Source of the DNA: an uncultured Desulfovibrio sp.
GTDB lineage: Bacteria; Desulfobacterota; Desulfovibrionia; Desulfovibrionales; Desulfovibrionaceae
Direction: 5' to 3'
Assembly (NCBI RefSeq): GCF_949282365.1
Contig: NZ_CASDOY010000011.1
Coordinates: 1-42,925 of the forward strand
DNA length: 42,925 nucleotides
Positions within the stretch are counted from its first letter, which is position 1. Each line of letters opens with the position of its first letter. This document shows positions 1 to 7,349 of the stretch, piece after piece. The translations under genes were made by a program, and so were the position numbers. The notes beneath the pieces were generated by a model that was given only the letters and a program-made list of their open reading frames with translations, was not told where the DNA came from and made no database searches.

Positions 1-450
1 CTTGTCAGCTTTGGCGCAATTCTCGGGCCGTTCGCCCTGTGCGGGCGCTTCCGCCTTTTCCGCAGGCCGGGCCGCGGCTTCTTCCGCGGCTGCCTCACGA
101 GCGGGCCCTTCCGGCGCAGGGGCAGCCAGGGGCGCGGGCGCGGCCTCCTCGCGCGCGGCGGGGGCGGGCTGCTCCGCGGGACGCTGGGGGGCGCCCTCCC
201 GGCCCGGGGACGGCCGTTCCAGGCGGACGTCGCAGCGCTTCCTGCCCAGGACGCTTTCCACGGCCTCGCGCAAGGCGGCGCGGCGGGCGCGGATCTTGGC
301 CTTGCGGGCCCCAACGATACCAAAGATGCCGCTTTTGGCGTCCTGCACTATCTCGATCTCCAGCTTTTCGCGGGCCGTATTGTAATAGCTGCAGGCCTCC
401 TGAATGGCGGCATCCAGATTCTTACCCTGAAATTCTTTGAATCCGTCCAT
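1..450 (-). CDS. jag: Jag/KhpB-type RNA-binding protein, N-terminal part (runs off window)
   Basis: Only the first 150 residues are in the window; the gene continues past base 1. Residues 1-50 match the Jag N-terminal domain, with KEFQGKNLDAAIQEAC followed by KSGIFGIVGARKAKI, the typical SGxFGIxGxRKAKI pattern. After residue 75 comes a long Ala/Pro/Glu-rich linker; the KH and R3H RNA-binding domains expected next lie outside. The ATG at 448-450 has a GGGAG ribosome binding site 5 bases upstream. The gene is last in the rpmH-rnpA-yidD-yidC-jag operon, 90 bases behind yidC. Jag proteins bind RNA and are linked to membrane-protein insertion and cell-envelope control; the exact role here is inferred from family and position. 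Confidence 0.88.
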   Translation of the reverse strand, partial: MDGFKEFQGKNLDAAIQEACSYYNTAREKLEIEIVQDAKSGIFGIVGARKAKIRARRAALREAVESVLGRKRCDVRLERPSPGREGAPQRPAEQPAPAAREEAAPAPLAAPAPEGPAREAAAEEAAARPAEKAEAPAQGERPENCAKADK

Positions 451-540
451 AAACTCTCCCAAAAGGGGCGGCAGCGGGAAGACCCGCTGCCACCACATAT
501 GGACACGTTTCCGTTACGCAGGACCGCCGGGGCGGTCCGT

Positions 541-2190
541 TTACTGGGCCAGCAGCTTGCTCTTGCGGCCCATCCGCCACTGCTGGGCGATGGACAGGAT
601 GTTGTTGACCAGCCAGTACACCACCAGACCGGAGGGGAAGTTCAGGAACAGGGCGGTGAAGATGATGGGCAGGAACATCATGATCTTCTGCTGCGTGGGG
701 TCGGTGGCCGGCGGGCTCATCTTCTGCTGCAGGAACATGGTGACGCCCATGATGATGGGAGTGATGAAGTAGGGGTCCTTGGCGGACAGGTCGGCCAGCC
801 AGATCATGTCCGTGCCGGGCAGATAGGTGATGAAGGGCGCATGACGCAGCTCGATGGAGGTCAGCAGCGCCTGATACAGACCGAAGAACACGGGCAGCTG
901 CACCAGGATGGGCACACAGCCGCTGGCGGGGTTGACGCCGTAGGTCTTGTACAGGGCCATGACTTCCTTGTTCATGGCTTCCTTGTTGTCCTTATACTTT
1001 TCGCGGATGTTGGCCATCATGGGCTGGAGCTTCTTCATCTTTTCCATGGAAGAATAGCTCTTGGCCGTCAGGGGCCAGAACACGGCCTTGATGACGATGG
1101 TCAGCATGATGATGGAAAGGCCCCAGTTGTGGGTGTACTGCTGGAAGAACTCCAGCAGCCAGAGCAGGCCCTTGGCGATGATGCTGAACATGCCCAGGTC
1201 CACGCTGAGGGCCAGCTGGTCGGACACGGCGGCCAGCAGCTTGCGCTCCTTGGGCCCCATCCAGTAGGAGACTTCCAAAGTGGTCTCCTGGCCGGGGGCC
1301 ACCACCACTTCCTTGGGCTCCAGGGCCACGCGGTAGACGCTGCCCTGCATGCGGCCCACCATGCGGGCCTCGTCGGCATCGCCGGGCATCACGGCGGACA
1401 GGAAATAGGTGCTCATGGGACCGGCCCAGTAGAGCTTGCCGCTGGCTTCCACGCCTTCCTTGGTCAGTTTGTCGGTGGAGGTCTCCTCGCCCAGCGAACC
1501 GTTGTTGTCCCAGGCCACGCGCATGGCGTCGTAGTTGGTGTTGGCGGCGTTGCTGGTGTCGGCGGCCACGGTGTAGCGCACGCGCACGCTGCGGGTGTCG
1601 GCGCCCAGGGCGGCCAGGGTCACCCTTTCGGAGATCAGGTAATTGTCGGCGTTGAAGCTCAGCTCGCGGACCACGCGCAGGTTGTCCACCTCGCCCACCA
1701 GACGGACCACGCCCTTGCCGCCCTCGGCCACCTTCACGCCGCTGTCGGACTCCAGGGCCCACTTGCCGGTGCTCCAGGAGGGCTGGCCGTTGATGACCAG
1801 GCCCAGGGGCGCCACGGCGGCCGTCTGGGGATCGACCATATTGATGCGGGGGGAATCCTCCTCCAGACCGGTGGTGTACTTCTTGAGCTCGAAGGAGCGC
1901 AGCACGCCGCCGCCGGAATGCAGCACGGCCTTGTACAGGGGGGCGTCCACCGTCACGTCCACGCCGGGGGCGGGCGTGAAGGCGGGCAGGGGCTCGGCCT
2001 GGGCGGCCTTCTTGGCTTCGGCTTCGGCCTTGGCCTTCTGGGCCTGCTCGGCCTGGACAGCTTCCATCTTGGCTATCTCGGCCGGGTCGGGCTTGACCAC
2101 CCAACCCATATAGTCGGCCAGATAGCTCCAGCCGACGACCACGAGCAGACACAGGACAATTGCCATGATAAGATTTTTGCCGTCTTGCAT
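541..2190 (-). CDS. yidC: Membrane protein insertase YidC
   Basis: This 549-residue protein inserts and folds inner-membrane proteins, alone or with SecYEG. It has the Gram-negative layout: an N-terminal transmembrane anchor (about residues 7-27), an Ala/Glu-rich linker, a large periplasmic domain (about 55-330), and a C-terminal five-helix insertase domain beginning near FSIIAKGLLWLLEFF. The conserved cytoplasmic loop (KMKKLQPMMANIREKYKDN) and the stretch NPASGCVPILVQLPVFFGLY are present. The C-terminal tail is basic (MGRKSKLLAQ), as expected for ribosome contact. Length is close to E. coli YidC (548). It sits 27 bases behind yidD in the rpmH operon. The ribosome binding site is weak; GGAG lies about 13 bases upstream of the ATG. 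Confidence 0.97.
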   Translation of the reverse strand: MQDGKNLIMAIVLCLLVVVGWSYLADYMGWVVKPDPAEIAKMEAVQAEQAQKAKAEAEAKKAAQAEPLPAFTPAPGVDVTVDAPLYKAVLHSGGGVLRSFELKKYTTGLEEDSPRINMVDPQTAAVAPLGLVINGQPSWSTGKWALESDSGVKVAEGGKGVVRLVGEVDNLRVVRELSFNADNYLISERVTLAALGADTRSVRVRYTVAADTSNAANTNYDAMRVAWDNNGSLGEETSTDKLTKEGVEASGKLYWAGPMSTYFLSAVMPGDADEARMVGRMQGSVYRVALEPKEVVVAPGQETTLEVSYWMGPKERKLLAAVSDQLALSVDLGMFSIIAKGLLWLLEFFQQYTHNWGLSIIMLTIVIKAVFWPLTAKSYSSMEKMKKLQPMMANIREKYKDNKEAMNKEVMALYKTYGVNPASGCVPILVQLPVFFGLYQALLTSIELRHAPFITYLPGTDMIWLADLSAKDPYFITPIIMGVTMFLQQKMSPPATDPTQQKIMMFLPIIFTALFLNFPSGLVVYWLVNNILSIAQQWRMGRKSKLLAQ

Positions 2191-2217
2191 GCGGGGAGGT
2201 ACTCCATGAAGCAGAGA

Positions 2218-2448
2218 CTACGGGTGACGCCGCGCAGGGGGCACGGGATCATATCCCGAGCCGCCCCAGGGATGGCAGCGGGCCAGACGACGCAAGGCCA
2301 GCCAGCCGCCGCGCAATACGCCGTGGGTCATGATGGCTTCCAGGGCGTAGGCGGAACATGTGGGGTAAAAACGACAGGCAGGGGGCAGGACGGGAGAAAT
2401 GAACAACTGGTAGAAACGGATGGGCAGGACAAAAAGACGGCGCAGCAT
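2218..2448 (-). CDS. yidD: Membrane protein insertion efficiency factor YidD
   Basis: A 76-residue membrane-associated protein that helps insertion of YidC substrates. The family signature is plain: FYQLFISPVLPPACRFYPTC followed by SAYALEAI, then GGWLALRRLARCHPWGGSG near the C-terminus. It is slightly shorter than typical (about 85). Its ATG (2446-2448) lies two bases beyond the rnpA stop (2451-2453), so translation is probably coupled to rnpA. Gene order rpmH-rnpA-yidD-yidC supports the call strongly. Confidence 0.95.
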   Translation of the reverse strand: MLRRLFVLPIRFYQLFISPVLPPACRFYPTCSAYALEAIMTHGVLRGGWLALRRLARCHPWGGSGYDPVPPARRHP

Positions 2449-2450
2449 GG

Positions 2451-2846
2451 CTAGTCCTTGTCGCGGCTGCCGTGGCTCCCGGCAGGATGCAGGCCCGGCA
2501 GGCGCCGCAGCAGCGGCAGCAGCTGGGCGTTGACGCGCTCCTGGCTCAGCTCCGCCGCGCCGGCGTGCTTCTTGGCCACGGCCACGATATCCAGATGTTC
2601 GGACAGCAGCGCCCGGTGCAGGCGGAAAAACTCCCGCAGCAGGCGCTTGATCCGGTTGCGCGTGACCGCTTTGCCCACCTTGCGGGACACAGCCATGCCC
2701 ATACGCGTACAGGCCCCGTTTTCGCGGGGCCGTACAAAAACGAGGAAATGCTCCGTATGGTAACGCCTGCCCCGCTCATAGCACGCGGCATACTCCGCTT
2801 GGGTGCGGATGCGGCTCTGGCGGGGCAGAAAAAGGCGTTCGGCCAT
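2451..2846 (-). CDS. rnpA: Ribonuclease P protein component
   Basis: This 131-residue basic protein is the protein subunit of RNase P, which trims the 5' leaders of precursor tRNAs. The RNR signature is visible as AVTRNRIKRLLREFFR, and the N-terminal region (LPRQSRIRTQAEYAACYERG) matches the family. It lies 42 bases behind rpmH and runs directly into yidD. The C-terminal tail (LPGLHPAGSHGSRDKD) is a short unconserved extension. The ribosome binding site is weak; the start is chosen from alignment to the family. Confidence 0.96.
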   Translation of the reverse strand: MAERLFLPRQSRIRTQAEYAACYERGRRYHTEHFLVFVRPRENGACTRMGMAVSRKVGKAVTRNRIKRLLREFFRLHRALLSEHLDIVAVAKKHAGAAELSQERVNAQLLPLLRRLPGLHPAGSHGSRDKD

Positions 2847-2888
2847 CTTGGCTCGCTTCGGGGATCGCGGGGCGCAGCCCCCAACCGA

Positions 2889-3023
2889 CTAGGCGCTCAG
2901 CTGCTTGCGGCCCTTGGCGCGACGGCGGCGCAGGATGGCGCGGCCGCTGGGGGTGGCCATGCGGGCGCGGAAACCGTGGGTGCGGGCTCTTCTGATCTTG
3001 CTGGGCTGGTATGTTCTCTTCAT
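2889..3023 (-). CDS. rpmH: 50S ribosomal protein L34
   Basis: A 44-residue protein beginning MKRTYQPSKIRRARTHGF and ending KGRKQLSA, the unmistakable L34 sequence, highly basic. The ATG at 3021-3023 has AAGGAG 8 bases upstream. It is the first gene of the rpmH-rnpA-yidD-yidC-jag operon; a good promoter lies about 150 bases upstream, giving a leader of roughly 140 bases. Confidence 0.97.
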   Translation of the reverse strand: MKRTYQPSKIRRARTHGFRARMATPSGRAILRRRRAKGRKQLSA

Positions 3024-3172
3024 TGCTCTAGCTCCTTGCGTGTGGCTGCGGCGACGGGCAGCGGGCCGGATGGCCCGGCGCGAGGTATGCGCGACATGCG
3101 GGAAGGCTTGCCCGTGCCCGCAGCACTGTCGCTGCGCGGGATACGCCTTGCAGCCTGTAAATTTGAAAGGGT

Positions 3173-3201
3173 TACATACACGGCATGAGGCCCGCCGTCA
3201 A
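3173..3201 (-). promoter_or_regulatory. Sigma70-type promoter of the rpmH operon
   Basis: Reading the minus strand, TTGACG (3196-3201) is followed after exactly 17 bases by TATGTA (3173-3178). This is the best match upstream of rpmH and implies a leader of about 140 bases before the L34 start. Position and spacing are seen; activity is inferred. Confidence 0.65.
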
Positions 3202-3286
3202 GGCTTGTTCACCATCCCCGGGCGGGACGATGGACAAAAAACTCCGGCGGGACCGCTCCCTGCCTGTCGGCGGCGGCTTTTGCGCC

Positions 3287-3315
3287 TTGACAGGATATGC
3301 CTGCGACGGCACAAT
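3287..3315 (+). promoter_or_regulatory. Sigma70-type promoter of the shikimate-kinase-like gene
   Basis: TTGACA (3287-3292), a 17-base spacer, and CACAAT (3310-3315) lie 29 bases before the ATG at 3345. A perfect -35 hexamer with consensus spacing makes this the strongest promoter match I noticed in the window. It diverges from the rpmH promoter. Confidence 0.7.
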
Positions 3316-3344
3316 TTTTTCCTCATTAGCATCAAGGAGACCGC

Positions 3345-3902
3345 ATGTCCACGTCAGAACAACTGCTGCCCCCGCCGCCCTCCTGTCCCTGTGTGGTACT
3401 CATCGGCATGGCCGGAGCGGGCAAATCCACCGTGGGGATGGCCCTGGCCCAGACCCTGGGCTGGGCCTTCATGGACAGCGACCACCTGATGGAGGCCCTG
3501 TACGCCGACCGCCTGCAGGCCGTCACCGACGCACTGAGCAAGGAGGCCTTCCTGGACCTGGAAGCCGTGGTGCTGGGCTCCATCCGCGTGCAGCGCACGG
3601 TCATCGCCACGGGCGGCAGCGCCGTCTACCGGCCGCGGACCATGGAGCATCTGGCCTCGCTGGGCCCCATCGTCTTTCTGGACGTGCCCCTGGAGACCAT
3701 CGAGGAGCGCGTGGCCCGCAACCCCGACCGCGGGCTGGCCATCGCGCCGGGACAGACCCTGGCCGACATCTTTTACGAGCGCGAGGCGCTCTACAAGCAC
3801 TACGCCACCCTGCGCTGCGACGCCCGCCAGAAGACGCCCCAGCAGTGCGCCCGCTGGATCGCCGAGCACCTGCCGCCCCTGCCCGGCACGCCCCGGGGCT
3901 GA
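3345..3902 (+). CDS. Shikimate-kinase-like P-loop kinase with altered substrate site
   Basis: This 185-residue protein has the shikimate kinase fold: Walker A GMAGAGKST (residues 21-29), the acidic DSD motif (44-46), TGGS (89-92), a lid-region Arg in NPDRG (129) and an Arg in YEREALY (146). In canonical AroK the segment after DSD reads FRDRE-like and supplies the arginine that holds the shikimate carboxylate (Arg58 in well-studied AroK). Here it is FLDLE, with Leu70 and Leu72, and the usual GGG is GGS. It could be a divergent AroK or a kinase for another hydroxylated substrate; shikimate-kinase-like homoserine kinases have, from memory and unverified, been proposed in sulfate reducers. AAGGAG precedes the ATG, and the gene is monocistronic. 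Confidence 0.75.
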   Translation: MSTSEQLLPPPPSCPCVVLIGMAGAGKSTVGMALAQTLGWAFMDSDHLMEALYADRLQAVTDALSKEAFLDLEAVVLGSIRVQRTVIATGGSAVYRPRTMEHLASLGPIVFLDVPLETIEERVARNPDRGLAIAPGQTLADIFYEREALYKHYATLRCDARQKTPQQCARWIAEHLPPLPGTPRG

Positions 3903-4332
3903 GCCCGGGGAACCGCCCGTCACGCCCCTTCCCGGCGTAGGCCCCTGCCGGCGTGTCCGGGGGGCCGGGCCTCCCACGCCGCCGGCCCCCGTCCCTTCCC
4001 GGGACACGCCCTGACGCCGAAACCGGCTCCGGCGCTGTCGACGCGCCCGCAGGCGGAGCAGCCCTCACGCTGCCCGCCGGTCCTCCATGCCGGTACCGCC
4101 CGCGTGAGCGGACAATCCGCCCGCATGTGATACGTCCGCGCCCCGCCCCGGCCCCGCGCTCCACTGCGCCCTCCCCGCGCCCGGCAGGCTGGCGGCGACA
4201 GGAGGACAGCCCTCCGCCGTCGGCTCCCGGCAACCTGCCGCCGTTTGCCGTCTGCCGTCCCCCGGCCGCCTCTCCTGGGCGCTTTCTTGGCCGCCTCTCT
4301 TTGCCGCCGCGCGGCTGCCCGCGGCGGGCATG
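3903..4332. other. Gene-free GC-rich stretch
   Basis: About 430 bases between the shikimate-kinase-like gene and the terminator of the leftward lipoprotein gene. Long open frames exist on both strands but they are Arg/Pro/Ala-rich with no start context or family resemblance, as expected from high GC. I see no RNA gene or clear repeat. Confidence 0.5.
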
Positions 4333-4362
4333 AAAAAAGCCCCCTTCCCGAAGGAAAGGGGC
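4333..4362 (-). terminator. Rho-independent terminator of the lipoprotein gene
   Basis: On the minus strand a GC-rich stem (arms 4339-4348 and 4353-4362, one mismatch, 4-base loop) is followed by six T residues (4333-4338). It lies 34 bases past the stop of the gene at 4397-4918. Confidence 0.8.
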
Positions 4363-4396
4363 CTGCATCAACGGGGATGCCGTACCTGCGGCCGGG

Positions 4397-4918
4397 CTAG
4401 TACTGCCACTTCTTGCCGTCGTAACGGATCATCTCATTGAGGTTGCGCGTCTTGACCTTTTCGCAGGGGGCGGAAAGGGCCGCGCTCTTGCTGGCGCCGC
4501 GGCACTCATAGACATGTTCGGAATAGCGGATGAAGCCCACATAACCGCGGGCGCCCTTGCGCACTTCGGTGTTCAGGCTGTTGGTATCCACATCCACATA
4601 GGTGGCCACATATTCCTTGCCCACCTTGCGCACTTCCTTCTGGGCCTTGGAGGGCACCACCGTGCGGGAGGCACGGCCCACCAGGCTCTGCCCGGTCTTG
4701 TACAGATCGGCTTCCAGCCTGGACTGGGACGCGGGCGCGGCCTTGACCGCAGCCTTTTCGGGGGCCTTGGCCGGGGCTTTCTCAGGGGCTTTGGCGGCTT
4801 CCGCCGAGCCGTCGGCCGGGGCGGCCGGAGCCGGGTCGGAGGCTTCATCGCCGCCGAACAGGGCGCAGCCACCGCACAGCAGGCTTGCCAGCAGGGTGAC
4901 TGCCAGGACTTTCTTCAT
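4397..4918 (-). CDS. Probable envelope lipoprotein, unknown function
   Basis: A 173-residue secreted protein that I do not recognise. It begins MKKVLAVTLLASLLCGGC, a signal peptide with Cys18 as the likely lipidated residue, although Cys at the -3 position makes the lipobox imperfect. Residues 25-65 are an Ala/Lys/Pro/Glu-rich linker (PEKAPAKAPEKA), followed by a compact domain of about 100 residues with two cysteines (YECRGAS and APCEKVK) that could form a disulfide. A longer frame reaches 4972, but AGGAG 8 bases before the ATG at 4918 decides the start. It follows the vWA-OmpA gene, separated by a terminator, so the two may be partly co-expressed and work at the same envelope site; that is inference. 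Confidence 0.7.
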   Translation of the reverse strand: MKKVLAVTLLASLLCGGCALFGGDEASDPAPAAPADGSAEAAKAPEKAPAKAPEKAAVKAAPASQSRLEADLYKTGQSLVGRASRTVVPSKAQKEVRKVGKEYVATYVDVDTNSLNTEVRKGARGYVGFIRYSEHVYECRGASKSAALSAPCEKVKTRNLNEMIRYDGKKWQY

Positions 4919-4937
4919 CGTTCGTTTACTCCTTAAT

Positions 4938-4962
4938 GGAAAAACCCGGCGTTGCCGCCGGG
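4938..4962 (-). terminator. Terminator between the vWA-OmpA gene and the lipoprotein gene
   Basis: On the minus strand CCCGGCG, a 4-base loop and CGCCGGG (4945-4962) are followed by a run of T (4940-4944). It sits 29 bases past the vWA-OmpA stop and only about 20 bases upstream of the next start, so it may act as an intra-operon attenuator rather than a full stop. Confidence 0.75.
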
Positions 4963-4991
4963 TTTCATTCAAAGGGGGAAGGAGGCGCCGT

Positions 4992-5987
4992 TTAGTCGAA
5001 GGAGATCTCCGTACGACGGTTCATGTAGCGGCCTTCTTCAGTGGCGTTGCTGTACTTGAAGGACTTGCCCTTGCCGATGGCCGTCATGCGGCTGGCGGGC
5101 ACGCCCTGCTTGGCCAGGTAGCCCTTCACGGCGTTGGCGCGGTTCTGGGACAGCTTGGCGTTGTAGGCGTCGGTGCCGCGGGAGTCGGTCCAGCCGGTCA
5201 GCACGATCTGGGTGTTGGGCTTGGACTTGATGAGGCCGGCGGCTTCGTCCAGGATGCCCATGGCCTTGCTGTCCAGGGCATAGGAATCAAACGCGAAGTT
5301 GACGCCGCGCAGCACGATCACGGTCTCTTCCTGGCAGAACACGGCCAGCACGAAGCGTTCCACTTCGGCGTCGCTGGTGGCCAGGTCTTCAGCACGGACC
5401 AGCACGGAGGCGGGGTTCATGCCGGCGATGGCCTTGACGGTGGCTTCGCCCTGCGGGGTGTCGGCCAGAGAGATCACATGGATGACCAGGTCACGCTGGG
5501 TGGCGTACACCTGACGGGCCACTTCCACCAGATCCATGCCGCGGTTGTTGTCACCGTCGGTGACCACGATCAGGGCGGCGCTGCGCTCCATGGAGCTCAG
5601 GAAGGGTTCGTAGGTCTGCAGGCCGTCGCCCATGTTGGTCATGCGGCCGAAGGTGGAGAAACCGCTGCGCAGAGTGTTGATACCGCTATCCATGGCGGCG
5701 CGGTTCCAGGGGCCCTGTTCGATGATGGTGCCGTTAGGGGCGATGGTGTGCAGGCCGCCCTTGAAATCCAGGGCGGGGATAGCGGCGTTGACGCGCTTCA
5801 GGGCGAGCTTGGCCACTTCGATCTTGTCCTGTTTCATCTTGTCGTTCTTCATCATCATGGAGCCGGAGTAGTCCACAACGAAGTCGAAGCTGTTGACCTT
5901 CTTGCTGCAGACAGGAGCGGCCACGGCAGCCACGGCGAAGCTCAGCAGGACCGCGGTGGTAAGGGCCAGCAGGCGAAAAGATTTCAT
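4992..5987 (-). CDS. von Willebrand A / OmpA-domain envelope protein
   Basis: A 331-residue exported protein. A signal peptide (about residues 1-24) is followed by a vWA domain with a complete metal-ion-dependent adhesion site: DYSGS at residues 39-43, NMGDGLQTY and VVTDGDNNRG. The C-terminal 100 residues are an OmpA-like peptidoglycan-binding domain (FAFDSYALDSKAM, GWTDSRGTDAYNAKLSQNRA, then GRYMNRRTEI). The start at 5987 is chosen because GGGAGG precedes it; the frame remains open upstream to 6050. vWA-OmpA proteins are anchored to the cell wall and bind protein partners through a metal ion; the partner is unknown. The neighbouring lipoprotein is a candidate. Confidence 0.88.
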   Translation of the reverse strand: MKSFRLLALTTAVLLSFAVAAVAAPVCSKKVNSFDFVVDYSGSMMMKNDKMKQDKIEVAKLALKRVNAAIPALDFKGGLHTIAPNGTIIEQGPWNRAAMDSGINTLRSGFSTFGRMTNMGDGLQTYEPFLSSMERSAALIVVTDGDNNRGMDLVEVARQVYATQRDLVIHVISLADTPQGEATVKAIAGMNPASVLVRAEDLATSDAEVERFVLAVFCQEETVIVLRGVNFAFDSYALDSKAMGILDEAAGLIKSKPNTQIVLTGWTDSRGTDAYNAKLSQNRANAVKGYLAKQGVPASRMTAIGKGKSFKYSNATEEGRYMNRRTEISFD

Positions 5988-6239
5988 GATGCCTCCCAAA
6001 AAGTTATTGTTTTGCCTGCAACATGTCAGGCAATGGTGCCAGGTCGCCATTTCTCTTCACCGAAAATGGTATGGACACGTTTACAACCTAGCCCTTTTCG
6101 CGGCAAAGGGCAAGCCTTCTTTCCCCTGGAGGGGCGTCCGGGGCGGGGCCGGCGGCTGCGGCCGCGGCCGTGCGCGCCCCTTCCCGCCGCCTTCCGCAAG
6201 GCCGTACCGGAGCGGCCTTCCCCGCGTCAGGCGGCCGCC

Positions 6240-6328
6240 GTGCCGCGCGTGATCGCCGGGATCCGCCTGCATCAAAATCCGGGCCACATGTGGCGCTACA
6301 GTGCCGCGCGTGATCGCCGGGATCCGCC
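6240..6328. repeat. 28-bp direct repeat pair upstream of the epimerase gene
   Basis: Two identical 28-base copies, each starting GTGCCGCGCGTGATCGCC, lie at 6240-6267 and 6301-6328 with a period of 61 bases. They sit 62-150 bases before the DapF-like start. The rest of the 5988-6389 gap is GC-rich with nothing else I can identify apart from presumed promoters of the flanking divergent genes. Confidence 0.8.
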
Positions 6329-6389
6329 ACTGGCGGCTGGACAGCCGGCCCGGCCTGTAGCATACTGAATAGATACAAAAGGATGGGTT

Positions 6390-7241
6390 ATGCCAGCACT
6401 CGATTTTTCCAAATGGAGCCCCGGCGGCAATACCACGATCTTCTTCCCCGCCGACGGGCTGGACAGCGCCCGGCAGGCGGAGCTGGCCCGGCAGGCCATG
6501 CGTCCCGAAAGCCTGGACGCGGAACAGGCGGGCTTCATCTCTGTGGCCGAACGCCGTCTGCGCATGGCGGGCGGCGAGTTCTGCGTCAATGCCGCGCGCG
6601 CCTTCGGCGCGCTGCTGGCCTTCCGCGAGAGCGCCTCGCCCGAAGCCACGCTCCAGGGCATCGCCCGCCAGAAGCTGACCAACGAACACCGCTACGAGAT
6701 CCACGTCTCCGGCTGGCAGACGCCCGTCCGCCTGCTGGTGCGCGGCACGCCCCCCCACTGGCAGGTGCGCGCCGAGCTGCAGCTGCCCCCCTGCCCCATC
6801 AGCCACCCGGAACAGGGCATCCATCTGGTGCGCCTGCCCGGCATCTGCCACCTGCTGCTGGACGGTGAAGTCCACATGCAGCCCGAGGACTGCATCGCGG
6901 CCTCGCGCATGTTGCGCCGCCAGTACGGCATGACCGGCGAGCTGGCCTGCGGCGTGGTCTGGTGGGGACGCCGCTCCGGCATGCTGGACATGCTGCCCGT
7001 GGTCCATGTGCGCGACGCCCACACCACCTGCATCGAGAATGCCTGCGGCTCCGGGGCCCTGGCCCTGGCCCTGCTGCTGGCCGCCAAGGGCAACCGCACG
7101 CCCCTGGAGATCATGCAGCCCGGCGGCAGCGCCCTGCACGTCCACATCCCCGATGGCGAACAGCAGGACAGGGCCTTCATCGACGGCCCCGTGGATCTGG
7201 TGGCCCGCGGCCGCGTCTGGCTGCCCGACGTCCAGGCCTGA
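6390..7241 (+). CDS. DapF-superfamily amino-acid epimerase/racemase, atypical
   Basis: A 283-residue protein with the two-cysteine layout of cofactor-independent epimerases: Cys65 in GGEFCVNAARA and Cys219 in ENACGSGALAL, a spacing like that of diaminopimelate epimerase. The second motif is canonical, but the first differs from DapF, where the catalytic Cys is followed by GNGAR; here it is FCVNAAR. The N-terminal region is also reduced compared with DapF. It could be a divergent DapF or a racemase for another amino acid (histidine racemases of opine metallophore pathways belong to this superfamily). It begins with AGGA upstream of the ATG and is followed on the same strand by corrin-synthesis genes, which does not by itself explain its role. 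Confidence 0.72.
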   Translation: MPALDFSKWSPGGNTTIFFPADGLDSARQAELARQAMRPESLDAEQAGFISVAERRLRMAGGEFCVNAARAFGALLAFRESASPEATLQGIARQKLTNEHRYEIHVSGWQTPVRLLVRGTPPHWQVRAELQLPPCPISHPEQGIHLVRLPGICHLLLDGEVHMQPEDCIAASRMLRRQYGMTGELACGVVWWGRRSGMLDMLPVVHVRDAHTTCIENACGSGALALALLLAAKGNRTPLEIMQPGGSALHVHIPDGEQQDRAFIDGPVDLVARGRVWLPDVQA

Positions 7242-7349
7242 GCCGCACCGGGCCCGCCGGCCCGTGCGCTCCGGGACGTGTCCGACCTTCCCGCCCCAGC
7301 GCCTGCCGCAAGGCAGGGCGGGGCCTACGCCCCATCCCGACCGCAGCCC

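Noticed and set aside
499..2454. 651-residue open frame on the plus strand opposite yidC and yidD
   Set aside because: Gly/His/Gln-rich shadow of the minus-strand genes, whose families are certain; no start context.
3024..3344. Replication origin next to rpmH
   Set aside because: No DnaA-box cluster (TTATCCACA-like) and no dnaA or A+T-rich unwinding region; rpmH is not always next to the origin.
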